64,000 bases of DNA from Rachycentron canadum (Eukaryota; Chordata; Actinopteri; Carangiformes; Rachycentridae), in the NCBI GenBank assembly GCA_038496675.1, contig CM076649.1:15495019-15559018 (forward strand), in the 5' to 3' direction. Positions 51,001 through 62,917 of the stretch are shown in pieces; position 1 is the stretch's first letter; every line of letters begins with the position of its first letter. The notes beneath the pieces were generated by a model that did no database searches, was not told the DNA's origin, and saw nothing but the letters and a program-made list of their open reading frames with translations. Position numbers and translations under genes: made by a program.

Positions 51001-53034
51001 ACAGTGAACATAACAGCTAATGACTGGCTATCAGTCGGTTAGAAGAATGAATATTTGCTTGTCAGTTGTGACCTTAATTATGAACATTATTCAGACTTGC
51101 TCTCATTCAGCACAAAAGCTCATTATTTTTTCTCTTGTTCAGAAACATTCAGTTCTTTTCAGTTGTGTTGTTAGTCATGAATAGAAATGATCAATGGTAA
51201 GATAAATGCAAAACTGGAACGCTGTGAGGCAAAAGACAGCACTTGTAATTTAGAAATTCAAATTCATTGTCCACAAGCGATGAATAAGCAGGTATGTGTG
51301 TCACTTTCCTCTTTTTGTCACCACTAAAGTCTCAGATGTGCTAATATGTTTACTGCACTACAGTTTTGGGGTTCAGAAACTGATGCAATTTGATAGCAAC
51401 AGACAAAAGACCTCTTTTTATTTTGTCTCTTGCGTTTTCATATCAATCCAGACAGCACATACTCTCCACAGATCCACATTAGCAGCCTATTTAACAATAC
51501 TTTTCCTGCACTGAATATGAAAGAATACACATACTAAACTTAGTTTGTTTGATAAATTTGACCTCTCTACAAAATACCTGTCTCTCTGCATAATATATTA
51601 AAATACATGTCGGATGCAGCAATATAAATCAGTTGTCTTGTCTCTAGCATATTACTATGGTAAGAAGAAGAGTAAGCGAGTTGGCCGTCCACCCGGGGGC
51701 CACACCAACCTGGAGGGTGGAGTGAAGAGAAGAGGAAGAAGAAGGAAGAGGAGGAAGCAGCTCTTTGTCCATAAGAAGAGACGCTCCTCAGCCTCTGTGG
51801 ACAACACACCTGCAGGGTCACCACAGGTAAGGCACAAATATGTTCTTCATTAAGCATCACATTTATGGGTGCATAAGTTGCATCATTATTAAACTAATAT
51901 TGTTACCTTTTGTTCTCTGCTCATACATTTTATTCTGTCCTTATCTTTGGCTCCAGGGCAGTGGAGAGGAAGAGGATTTAGATGAAGATGACTCTCTGAG
52001 TGAAGACTCTGGCTCAGAGCTGCAGGATGATCTCCAGGACGACTCTGAACAATCTGTTGGGAAGTCTCAGCCCACCACGCCATCCCCCTCCCCACCAGCA
52101 ACACCCAAGCCCACACGCCGACGCCGGAAACCCCGCTCACCCTCTTTTTCTGATGATGAGAACCACCCTCCCTCACCAAAGGTAATAAATGATGACAAAG
52201 AAAAATTACTTTTGCTTTAGTCCATTCGTCAACATTAAATTCTAAAAACATTTCAAAATATTTATCTTCTGGGGTTTTTATGGCACTGTTTCCAAACAAT
52301 ATACCTATACTGAAAGCTTTAAATATTCCAGCTAGTAATAAATCAGCTTTTGTGCACTCCCCAATTCAATAAAACTCCTTGCTCAGTAACATTTTGCTCT
52401 CTAACTGCTATTGTGCACTTGTGATCTGGACTCTTGGCTCTTAACAGCATATGTGCAAATCAACAGGACTCCACAAATCGGTGCATCTTTAATGAAAGGT
52501 TTTGGTGTGTCCCTTTTCTCAGAGGCACTTGTAAGGGTTCAAATAAGTTGTGAGCCTTTCCACATTAGCTCGGAGATGTCTGAGTCTCTGACTCATCCTG
52601 TGTTGTGTGTTTAGACCTCAAAGACTGATCCTCCTCAGAAGTTGTGTTTGGACACCAGCCCCCTGGAGTGGAGTGTTACTGATGTGGTTCGCTTCATCAG
52701 GACCACTGACTGTGCACCTCTTGCAAGGATTTTTTTGGATCAGGTGAGAAATGTTCACAGGTTTAATGGCCACTCAAGATGAGAGCTCACGCCATTCAAC
52801 TGCAATTGGTGCAATAACACTATAGAAATTTTAGCCAGAAACAAACAACGTACATAGGAAATGCATCACCTATGATCTTATATGTGTCTGTAGGAGATTG
52901 ACGGACAGGCCCTACTGCTGTTGAACCTCCCAACTGTGCAGGAGTGCATGGACCTGAAGCTGGGACCGGCCATCAAGCTGTGCCACCACATCGAGAGGGT
53001 CAAGCTGGCATTTTATCAGCAGTTTGCTACGTAG
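42728..53034 (+). CDS. sfmbt1: Scm-like protein with four MBT domains 1
   Basis: Twenty frame-checked exons, 866 aa: 42728-42752, 42854-42948, 43683-43926, 44558-44646, 45406-45658, 46570-46667, 46854-46955, 47245-47404, 47601-47683, 48335-48461, 49338-49451, 49607-49649, 49751-49818, 49909-50048, 50282-50391, 50761-50936, 51648-51826, 51957-52181, 52615-52743, 52894-53034. Domains: MBT1 (about 18-115, opening FNWDDYL), MBT2 (125-228), MBT3 (240-350), MBT4 (358-460, opening FDWADYL), SLED (about 505-640), a Lys/Arg-rich stretch with RGRRRKRRKQ then an acidic one (645-775), and a C-terminal SAM (785-862). The family reads methylated histone tails and joins PRC1-type and LSD1-CoREST repressor complexes in the nucleus. 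SFMBT2 is the alternative; the total length, as I recall that of mammalian SFMBT1, and the linkage to stimate favour SFMBT1. Exon 42695 gives 33 bases of leader before the ATG. Confidence 0.95.
47964..48039. repeat. Compound CA/GT microsatellite
   Basis: ACACACAC passes at 47973-47975 into about 32 GT units, giving a short palindromic junction and a long alternating purine-pyrimidine run able to adopt Z-DNA. In the sfmbt1 intron before the exon at 48335. Confidence 0.95.
49179..49206. repeat. GT microsatellite
   Basis: About 14 GT units in the sfmbt1 intron before the exon at 49338. Confidence 0.9.
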
Positions 53035-54640
53035 CTGATGGGGAATGAAAAATGGACATGATTACATCCTGTTCTGTGTATTAATCCTGTGAAAACACTG
53101 TATTTTGCCCATTTTAACTTTTCTTACACTGGACTTCTTTTAGAATCCTGCATATGCCACATTGTGTCAGCCAAGCATGGACATAAGAGGGATGAAGCAA
53201 CATTTTCCTGGTTTTAAAAAAAAAAAAAAAAAAAAAAAGCAAAGAAGAGATGCATTGGTTGAAAAACAGTCAACGTGCTGTTTAGGAAAGAATAGCATAG
53301 AGGAGGACTGAAAGAGAATAATTCAAGGCACCTCTATGCCATAAATACATATAAGAGTCCACCTCATTTTGACTTTATATCCATCATGATGGACATGTTT
53401 TTAAAATGAAATAAGTTGGTTTCTAGGCCTGTTTTAATAAGGCCCTTTACTTGCAATTGTGACTTCTGAGTGCTTTGGATTCTCCTCTTTGATTTCCTCT
53501 CTGTTTATGACAAAGAGTGACTGCACGCCAGTTCTACAACTCAGTTGGTCCGTTGTGTCCATTCCTGTCCTCCAGTCTTGCTGTCTCTGAAAGGGGAATA
53601 GCACTGAGTCACAGCTTTTTCTTGTCATACTGTGGCCCAGAATATTTGGTATCTACAAATCAACATCTGTTGTTGTCTGCTGGAGTCAGTAATGAGGTGA
53701 TTCTGGTGATTTCACACTGAAATCTAATTTCAACATTTTTAGTGCGGGTGAGGGTACACACTGGACATGAAGGACCATTTATGTTGACACGCTTAAAAAC
53801 AAATGCTGTTTTTCACAAAATCTACTTCACTTCAAAAGCTCCAAGCTGTATCTTGAAGCACTAGGATCCATGTGGTTTCTAGTTTCAAGAGATCATTTGA
53901 CCTGTTGGTTTATAAAAGACAAAAATAATTGTTTGCATACAGATAAAACTACAAGTTACATACAAGTAATACACAGAGTACTGACAAGTCTGAACAACAG
54001 ATGTAAGGGTTCTTTCAACTCAAGATTAAATTGCTTTCTTGTTTAAGCTTTTACAAAAGACCAGTTTACAGGTGCAAGGATTCTGTAATGCAAGCACAAG
54101 CAAAACCGTGTACTGTTGGGTGGTATGCAAATATGACAGTGCATGTTTGTATATATTGTACATATTAAAATATCTTCTAGTGCAACAGGGTGATTAGAAA
54201 GAAATTCTATTGAGCAATTAACTTTCTGCATAAACAATGAGCTAATGCCCTAAATATACAGTATATTTGCACAGAATAGGCCTAAACCCTCTCAAATGGG
54301 GAGTATGTTTGAAGCAAATTCAGCTAGTTGATATGAGCCATTTCATATCATTATTTTTTAATCAAATTAACATAATGGGCAGTTTTAAAGTAAGAGGATT
54401 CTCTTAAAATGCTTTTGTAAATCAGCTGTTTCTCTTTTTACCTGTTAATGTAGTGCGATTTATGGTCATGTGCTTCATTTTGTGTGAGAAAAAAAAAACC
54501 CAGTGGGTTCTTTGTTTACTCATTTGCTTGTAGTTACAGCAGCAGCTCAAAGCAATGGAACATATTTTTATCTCATGTTTTGATTATTACTGCTATTTAA
54601 AAATAACACGGCAATAAAAACTGCGAACAACGACTTTTAC
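53035..54640 (+). other. sfmbt1: sfmbt1 3' UTR with polyadenylation signal
   Basis: About 1.6 kb after the TAG stop. AATAAA at 54613-54618 is followed by a T/GT-rich tract (CGTCTCTCGGTCTTCG), a good cleavage context. An internal genomic run of 23 A (53216-53238) could cause false 3' ends in oligo-dT cDNA. Confidence 0.65.
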
Positions 54641-55543
54641 ACGTCTCTCGGTCTTCGTCCTACAATTCCCAGGATGCAGTTTGCACCTACGCAAGTCACA
54701 TGACCCCACGTCTGTCAACATGAGTGGGCACTACTGGGCAGGGAAGCAGCTGGATGTACGCGAGCCATGACCTGCAATTATTCAATCATATTCATTTTAT
54801 TTAAGACTGAGAAGCTGTTTATAGAGACGTCGCGAGCCACCAGAGCACGGACTGTTTTTTTAAAAGTCAGGGAAAATGTAAGTTTGTTAGTCCGGTATTA
54901 GCTTCAGGTTATTGAAGAGTTAGCTTGAAGGCTAGCTAGGCAGGTGATGATATTAGCGTCTCAGCCGCTTGGTTTGCTCTCTTTTCTTTAGTGGACATTC
55001 GTTAGTCGGCATGAATTCACTTCTGATGGGTTGACCCACACTGAACAAGAGATTTAAGTTAAGTTGTCACGCTGCTTTTGTCTGTTTCAGTAGTTATGTG
55101 ACCTCGGTCTAACTCGAGTGTCTCTCACTAATGTTAGCTCTCCGATCAGGAGATTCCGGGTTGAGCCGGGAAAAGGTTGTCTCTGCTGCACGGACCCTTC
55201 AAGCCAGATACTGATTTTTAAATGTTGCAGCTCGACTTTAAAGTGTTCAAAGGGGTCAGGTGGAGCTGTGCTACGCGTTATTGTAACTTCTTGTAACCCG
55301 TTTGAACGACGGCTTTACTTCTCTCGTGACAAACAGCCATGTCCTCATGGGTGTCTGAAGCAGGAGAATGAGTGCGCGCCTGCGAGGGAGAGGATGCCAC
55401 CGTTTTTCACCGGAGACTGTCCTGCCTAATATATCGATTAGCTGACCATCCACTGCTGGGGAGGATTGAGAAGCCTGTACAGTCCCTGTGTGAGAAGCTA
55501 TCGCCCGGCCTTCTTAATCAGTCTCGATCGGCTCCTCTGACCC
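54641..55543 (+). promoter_or_regulatory. stimate: stimate promoter and 5' leader
   Basis: CTACAATTCCCAGGATGC (54660-54677) closely fits the ZNF143/STAF element of TATA-less promoters. A palindromic E-box, GTCACATGAC, follows at 54695-54704. The leader may be spliced: a donor-like ATGTAAGT near 54877 and an acceptor-like TCTGTTTCAG ending at 55090. The coding exon follows with an ATG at 55544 in a fair Kozak context (CCCATGG). The start site is inferred. Confidence 0.6.
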
Positions 55544-58500
55544 ATGGCTGCTGTTAGTGGGGTCAACGTGCTGTCCCAGCTCGGAGACGTGGCACTGGCT
55601 CCAGGAGGAGCAGGGATGCCCGCTGTGTCCTTCACCAACTCGTCGGTGTCTTCCAGCCCGACGCCAAGCACTGACAGCCGGGGGTGCAAGAATGGAGCCT
55701 TGATGAACTCGCTTGGGATTTTCCTGCAGGGACTTCTGGCTGTGATGGCTTTCAGCACGCTGATGTGTGAGTATGACAGATCTCTGACACCAGCTGCTGC
55801 TGTAACCGGGCAATTATCCAATAGCATCACTCGGTTGATCAGATGCCATATCGATCACAGCTGGGATGATCATGTCCGACTCTTTAATAGAGATGGATAA
55901 ACAAGAGGGAGGTTGAAACACATCCTCTGACTTGAAAAACTAAAAGCAGTGGTTTTAGGTCACTATAACACTACACCTTGTAACACCCTCTGTTATTGAT
56001 GAGAGCAATAGAAGCTGCTTGCTCTCTACACTCCCTGCCACATGAACCCTCCTGACAGGTGACATCTCTTTTGGCCCTTTCAGGTTAAAACTCAGTCATA
56101 AAAGGGAAACAGTGTTAGTCATTTCAAATGGATCATGAAGTAAACGGAGCAATACCAAAAGTGTGTTGCAAACATCTATTATACATGTTTGTCAAATTGT
56201 GCCTGCAGCTCCAAATTACTTGTGTAATACTGATTTGCATGTGAAAAACTGCACTAGTTGAAGGTACACTACTTTAACTGATAGTTACTCAGTATACCCC
56301 TGCAGTAAAAGTCATTATCATTTCTCCTAACTGAGTTGTGCATTCACCGCATTCTCGTTTAATTTCTCCCTGTGTTACATCTTCATGTGTTTTTTTTTTT
56401 TTTTTTTGTTTGTTTGTTTTTTTTTTTTGAATCTCTGCCTAAAGTGGCTTTACACTGAAATTGATGGGCAAACTTATGTTAAAGTACACAGGGAAACACT
56501 GACAGAGAAAATAAAAACTCAAGATTTTGCCATGGAGCCTTTCAGCCAGTGTCTGGTATTGTACTGACAGCTGTGTGACCTAATGAGAGCAGCCTCAGTT
56601 TTGTGTGTCCCAGCAGCATCAGTGAAGTGAGGAATGTTCAGCACTTCAGTGTTTTTTTTTTTTTTTGCTTGAGGCAGCAGGAGTAGGTGCTGTCCTCCGC
56701 CTGTGTTCACATCACATCCAGCTACATGCAGGGTGTGTTCAGTCTGAAGTCACACTTGCATTCAGAGCAGAAAGTGAGGTCATAACTCACAGTATAACTT
56801 GCCTGGATGAAAACACAAAACGGCCCTCAGTAAATGTTTGGACAAAGTTTAGAGCTGAGATTGTTTGATGGCCGCTGTCCCATTTAAGCATCACAGCTCT
56901 GGATAAAATCAGTAATGTAACAGTTCTTCTCAAATTTGAAATGTAAATCAGTTATGTCAAAACGGTGACACTTCCCTGTCAACATGCAGCCCTGTGTCAT
57001 AGCAGTTTAAAGAAGAGGATGGTGGGAGTGTCATAGAAAACAAGCCGCTATTGTGAAGAACAGCAAGAGCTTTATTTGTGTTGGACATTTCACTGCTTTC
57101 AGTGATGAGCGTTCTTGCATAAACCGCTCAGACTTGTTTACACACAGGAATTAATTAAAGTGACAACTTCTTAAAATCCCCTAACTGTAACACCCCACAC
57201 ATGCTAACATAAATATTCAGTTGTTGCAGTGTCTGTTACCTACACACTAGTTTACTGTGAACCACTTCCATGTAATGTAACACAATGATTCTAGACATTC
57301 AGCTTAATTTTAATTGCTTCACTCTTACCATGTCCCTTAAAATGGTCAGGCTAGATGTACAATTTTGACTAGCATTTAGAGCTTGATCTACTTCTCCCTT
57401 TTGGACTCTCAAAAGCAGCATTTTTTTTTTTTAAATTTCCTGTCAACTGTGGTCTGAAAATAAAAAGTTAGATTAATCATTTCGCTGCTGCTCCACATGA
57501 TACCGGGTCAAGTGTAAGTTGTGTTCTGCTTCCTCTTTGAGCAACATCATCTTGTCGTTACTCAGTTCTCATAACAAATCATTCACACATAGATTCAGCC
57601 TGTATCATACATTGTCTCACTTCAGGTCAAGAAGCTACCCTTCAGTTTCCTGCTGGCTAGATGAGAAACGTTCTGGTGGTCTCAACTGTGAGCCTGCTTA
57701 TGTAATAGTTAAACTGTCTTAAAAAGACACAATAGTCTTTATTCAGAGTAGATGTAAAATGCTTATTGGTCATGTAACATCTCAACAGAAAGTTATAAGA
57801 ATCTGTTTGATTGACTCTGTGTACCTCTGTGTTTGTATGAGTGATCTGTAGTAAAATCCTACAATCTGTGTGGTGCACTCTTTCCTCCACAGTGAAACGG
57901 TTCAGGGAGCCCAAACATGAGAGGAGACCCTGGAGGATCTGGTAAGGCAGCTGAGCCAGCTTAAATTCATTTCTCTGCAAAGGCGTCACATTGAGTGCTT
58001 CAGAAGCATATCGACTGTCCCGTGTCCCTGCAGGTTCCTGGATACCTCAAAACAGGCCATAGGGATGTTGTTCATCCACTTTGCTAATGTCTACCTGGCG
58101 GACCTCACAGAGCAGGATCCCTGTTCACTGTGAGTCAATCCTACATTTGACTTTTCTCCTCAGAGCTTTATGTTTCTCATGTTACAGATACATCACTAAG
58201 GAAATGTTAAAGTGAGGATTATTTAGCCTTGTAGACGTGAAGTATTGAATCCTAATAACTAATCCATCTAAAAGGAAAGCTCTAACTTCAGATTCCATTC
58301 ACTTTTCTCTCTCTCCCAGATACCTCATTAACTTCCTATTAGATGCTTCACTTGGCATGTTGCTGATCTATGCTGGGGTGAGAGCTGTCAGTGCTATTGT
58401 AGAGTGGAGGCAGTGGGATTCTCTGCGTTTTGGAGAGTATGGTGAGGACCATACATCTGAGTGGTAAAGTGGAGGCTCCAGCACATTCCTAAAATGCTTC

Positions 58501-61500
58501 TAATGCCCTATGGAGGGCAGTAGCTGCCCTCAGTACCGCAATGCTGCAGTGTCATGTCTTACACTGCCAGTGCTTTCTTTATCTCCGAATACAGTTTGTG
58601 TATCACTGAGGCTGTGATATCGAGTAGCGATCTGTACTACTACATTTCTTCATACCTAAGCAAAAATGTTGACAGTAATCTGTTGTGTCTCTTCTTTCCT
58701 TTGTGTATGTATAGGAGAGCCAGTACAGTGCACGGCATGGTTGGGCCAGTGTATCCTCTACATCCTCATCATGATGTTTGAGAAAATCCTTATCATGCTG
58801 GTCCTCCTCATTCCCCAGTGGAAACAGGTCAGAAAAAAGCAGCAATGACATGATGAGCTATTATTAACCCTTTTTAATCCTGACAGGTTGAAAAGTCTAG
58901 GAAAAATAACCTTATTTTTTCTTAACACAACTACAATAAGAATGCTGCTTAGCATGCTCTCGTCATTTGTCTTATTTGCTTCAAATTAAAATAATTGAGG
59001 GGTTTTGTGTTTGCTTGTTAAAGAATCAGATTATTGTTGTAGGTTTTATAAACAAAGAAAACGGCAGGATAGCTTTTCTAAATACTGTTGAGTCTGCTCA
59101 AGGATTTAGTCCTACAAGAAGAGCAATAATTATTAGGAGTTATGGAGGCAGACTGAGAGACACTCAGACACATGCTTGATTAATTTGTCAGAAATCACTT
59201 GTAGACTTAAAGGCACATACTTATGTTTTGGTGCTTGATTTCACACAGTAAGCAGGTTTCATGTGTGCATGTTTATATACAGTGCTGCTTGAAAGTTTGT
59301 GAACCCTCCAGACATGGTCACTGTTTTTGTAAAAAACATTAAAATAACCTTATTACACATACATCCAAATCCCAATTTGTAAAGCATCCCTTCAAAATAA
59401 TGGACACACACACAAAGAGATGTACTTTCATTATTTAATTCAACAAAGGTGGTTTATTTCACAAAAACTGAAAGCTTAAAGTGCAAAAGTATGTGAACCC
59501 TTGTATTAGTAGCTTGTGGCTCCTCCTTTTGCAGCCATTACTTCAACCAAACGTCTTCTGTAACCACTAACCAGCCTCTCGCATCTGCTTATGGGGATTT
59601 TTGCCCACTCCTCCTTGCAGAACTCAGCCAGTTGAGAGAAGTTGGAGGGACATCTGGTATGTACCAGCTTCTTCAGGTCTCGCCACAACATTTCAATTAG
59701 ATTAAGGTCCAGACTTTGACTGGACCAATCCAGAGTATGAATCCTCTTTCTCTGAAGCCATTCCTTTGTAGTTTTGCTGGAATGCTTTGGGTCATTGTCT
59801 TGTTGTATAAACCATTTTGGTCCCAGCTTCAACTCCCTGACTGATGGCAGGAGATTCAGGTCAAGAATTTGTCGATATGCCGGAGAATTCATGGTTCCTT
59901 AGATAATATGGAGTAGTCCAGGTCCAGAAGCAGAAAAGCAGCCCCAGACCTTCACATTTCCACCAACATGCTTCACTATTGGGAGGAGCTTCTTTTCTTC
60001 ATGTGCACTATTGGCTTTCTCCAAACATGTTGGTTTTGACTGTGACCAAATAATTCTAATTTGGACTCGTCTGTCCAGTGAATGGACGTCCAGAAGGCCT
60101 CTGGTTTGTCCAAGTGCTCTCTGGCAAAGTTGAAACAGGCAGCTTTGTTTTGTTTGTTTGTTTGTTTGTTTGTTTTTGTTTTTTTTTTGACAGCAGAGGC
60201 TTCCTTCTAGCAAGCCTCCCATGAATATCATGGCAATTCAATTTTTGACTGATTATAGACATGTGCACATTTGTCCCAGATGCTACCAGAGAGGCCTGCA
60301 ACTCTCTAGAGGTGATGTGTGGGTTGGCCTTTACCTGACAGAGTTGCTGTCATGTTGAAGGCCTCCATTTGTAAATGATTTGTCTTACAGTGGATGGATG
60401 GAGCTGGAATCTTTTGGAGATGGTCTTATAGCCCTCCCCAGACTGATGGGCTGTCACTACCCTCTTCTATGCTCTGGGCATTGTTGATTTGTATGGGACC
60501 ACAGTGGTTTGGTTGGTTTCCTCTCTCTTTTAATTAGTTCAGGACAAGTATGGCAACATGCAGTGGTGAGGTGGTGTTCTCTAAACATTAAAAAAATTGT
60601 ACATCTCTCCCACTTTACGGTGACCATCTTGTCTAGGTAACAGAAGGGGAGGAGCAACATATTTTTGAACTTGTGAAAGTAGTGACCTAGGAAGGAGGAG
60701 ACATTTTTGGTACCAATGGCAGCTTAACTTCCTTGTCGCAAGACACAAAGCAGCTGAGCAACTATCTCGATCACATCTGCATTTCTGTTTTAAGACACAT
60801 CTCAGGATAAAGGCTTCTTCACTTTGGGCAGTACAATATATTTAGGACTCATAACGAAATGTTTCCTGACTGGGAATCAAACTTGGGCTGCAGCGATGAG
60901 GGATTTGGAGAAATGCATTGGTATTGCTTGTTTCTTGGTATCAGCCAATCCAATGACAAGAGATGTTTCAGTGTGCAGGCAAAGACAGGAAGGCAGAAGA
61001 CCACAAGCTGCCACACATGAATGTAAACAATGCTGGATTTAAAATGGCTTAAAATAAAAATCAGCTTTGAGAATGTTTTATAAGGAAGTAAATGCATTTG
61101 AGATGTTTGTTTGAATTTAAGGCTACTAAGTGTACTTTGGTGAATGACCTTAAAGACCAGTGTACCAATAAGAAAATTAAAATGTTCCCTGACCGGGAAT
61201 CGAACCCGGGCCGCGGCGGTGAGAGCGCCGAATCCTAACCACTAGACCACCAGGGATGGCTTTGCGCACGTTGCAAGGGATTTTGTCACAGATCACTATG
61301 AATACTGTATTGCAGCGTGTCACTGTCATCTGACAGCGGACGGTTATTATTCTTATCATTATTATTACGCAGTTCTGCTGCTTGCTCCAGTGGACATAAG
61401 TAGACACAGACAGTCCCTACTGATGTTTGGACATTGAAGGGCTGGCTGTGCTATGTGTGTTGTTGTCTTTGCTTATGTCTGTGCCTGTATGTTTATCTAT

Positions 61501-62032
61501 TTGTGTGTGTCGCAGCTGGCTCTTCTCAACCCCATAGAGAACCCTGAACTGGAGCTGGCCATCGTCATGCTCATCGTCCCATTCTTCGTCAACGTAAGTC
61601 TGCTGCTCCAATGTTTTTTCCTGCACCAAGACTTTCATGAGCCATAACCTAAATCATACATGTTTGTTCATACCATGGCCATTGTTTTGTGTGTGTGTGT
61701 AAATATAAACAAATCTTTCCAGTTTTGGTGAATAATTTAAAAATCAGGACATTCAAAACAGTATGTTCTGTGCTTCCTTTAGGCGCTTATGTTCTGGGTG
61801 GTAGATAATTTTCTAATGAAGAAGCACAGGACGAAAGCAAAGTTGGAGGAGAGAGAGGAGGACTTGCGGGGGAACAGCAAGGTGCGCTACAGACGAGCTC
61901 TGTCCCATGATGACTCCGAGTCAGAGGTAAGCCTCACTGTTAAAATGTAGCTTTAGGACACAAAAGGAGTTCACGTATCACACGTCTAGACATTGTCCTC
62001 CTCTCTTTCTTTAGGCCTCTCTGAGCTTCTGA
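55544..62032 (+). CDS. stimate: STIMATE (TMEM110), STIM-activating ER membrane protein
   Basis: Eight frame-checked exons, 280 aa: 55544-55766, 57893-57941, 58034-58129, 58320-58441, 58715-58827, 61516-61593, 61783-61926, 62015-62032. The core is very close to mammalian STIMATE (KRFREPKHERRPWRIW, LDTSKQAIGMLFIHFANVYL, LLNPIENP). Membrane segments at about 55-76, 97-114, 126-149, 172-196 and 214-236; Ser-rich N-terminus of about 50 residues; charged cytosolic tail with KAKLEEREED and RYRRALSHDDSESE. STIMATE promotes the STIM1 shape change and store-operated calcium entry at ER-plasma membrane contacts. The last exon adds only five residues (ASLSF), whereas the mammalian protein goes on to a polybasic end. 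Either this is a short isoform, or another last exon lies beyond what I can identify. Intron 5 (58828-61515) hosts a Tc1 relic and tRNA-Glu sequences. Confidence 0.93.
56391..56428. repeat. T-rich homopolymer tract in stimate intron 1
   Basis: Runs of T interrupted by three TTTG units. Intron 1 (55767-57892) otherwise shows nothing I can name. Confidence 0.8.
59280..60520 (-). mobile_element. Tc1-like transposon relic, right end missing
   Basis: The left inverted repeat starts CAGTGCTGCTTGAAAGTTTGTGAACC after a TA (59278-59279), with the inner direct repeat AAAGTATGTGAACCCTTG near 59485. No matching right end was found, so the element is truncated or diverged there; the boundary is approximate. 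A TTTG/T tract (60143-60190) interrupts it. A different subfamily from the element at 13655. Confidence 0.85.
59506..60500 (-). pseudogene. Tc1-like transposase remnant
   Basis: The minus-strand frame 59892-59506 holds WFIQQDNDPKHSS (second catalytic Asp), LNLIEMLWRDLKK (Glu) and a normal C-terminal end ATSY. Upstream pieces at 59899-60301 and about 60300-60430 (KRFQLHPSTVRQII, LARRKPLL) lie in other frames with stops between. Not functional. Confidence 0.85.
60862..60901 (-). pseudogene. tRNA-Glu 3' fragment
   Basis: Plus-strand TTTCCTGACTGGGAATCAAA followed by CTTGGGCTGCAGCGATGAG matches the T-arm and anticodon half of tRNA-Glu, then breaks off. Same strand as the intact gene 320 bp further on. 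Confidence 0.65.
61185..61256 (-). tRNA. tRNA-Glu (anticodon CTC)
   Basis: A 72-nt minus-strand cloverleaf with full pairing in the acceptor, D, anticodon (CGGCG/CGCCG) and T stems (CCGGG/CCCGG). Anticodon complement at 61221-61223. Internal A and B boxes are consensus, and runs of four T follow on the minus strand (plus-strand AAAATTAAAA just left). It lies antisense in stimate intron 5. It matches the canonical vertebrate tRNA-Glu-CTC sequence as I know it. Confidence 0.96.
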
Positions 62033-62600
62033 AACTCTCTCAGTATGACACAGTCTCTTGACCTGGATGTGCAGGTTTTGATTTCTGGTTTCTGGACAGT
62101 ATTTTCTGCCCTTGTTTCTGCTGGGCCAGCGGCAAAATGACGCATCTGGCTACAGATCAGAAGATTCTAGGTCCGACTTCTGGCTGGCTCGTCTTTCCTT
62201 TTTATTCCTCTGTCCTTATTTTATTTTTTTGTGTGTTCATCCATTGACCTAGACATAATCAGCATACAACCAGCATACAGCCTGCATGAGTGTGTGTGCT
62301 GAGATTTTGGTAGGTTAAACTTTGCCCAGGACCAGATATGTGCTTTCACTTGCCAGAATTCAGAGTGGTCAAGTGATTGTATTGTGTGGGTCGCAATCAA
62401 AACCAGATAACAGCCCTGAGTCCTGTTCCCGCACTTTACCCTGAAATGGTGGATTCTTGTTAGAGGATCTCCTGCTTTGGTCACTCTCAGTCTTTAGATT
62501 AAGGACATAAATGATGTCAGCACCTTCAACGCCAATCGGTGCTAAAGGTCATGGGAACATAAGTACATTAACTTCACCTCCAACAGAAACACAGCACAGT
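62033..62600 (+). other. stimate: stimate 3' region
   Basis: Non-coding after the TGA stop. I see no AATAAA nearby; ATTAAA near 62605 is a possible weak signal. The decayed tRNA-Arg copy at 62123 lies inside. Confidence 0.4.
62123..62191 (+). pseudogene. tRNA-Arg pseudogene
   Basis: A 69-nt relative of the two intact tRNA-Arg genes downstream. A deletion in the D arm, a changed anticodon (ACA where ACG stands in the others) and GGTCCGA in the T loop break the internal promoter. Confidence 0.8.
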
Positions 62601-62917
62601 GACCATTAAATCATTTTCATGCATTTCTTTATCGATGAAGGTCTTAGAAAAAAATTCATGAAGTACAATATCACATAGGGAAAAGTGGAAACCCCAGTTC
62701 AGTTTGTGTCTAAGAATATGTTTGTGCTGTTTTGACTTTATTTTTTCTGAAAACAGGCGTTTTAACTTATGAATGGTTAAAACCGTGCAAACAAAAGCCA
62801 GCTTCATGGCTTGTTTAACTTCCTCTTTGTGGCAGCACAGCACAGACCTTTTGGGTGGGGGATGGGCTGAGCTGTGCTCCAACATGTATTCACTTCAGCA
62901 GTGAAGTAGCTCATAGT

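Noticed and set aside
55118..55429. A 103-codon frame in the stimate leader
   Set aside because: It begins with GTG rather than ATG in a vertebrate leader, so it is not a credible protein.
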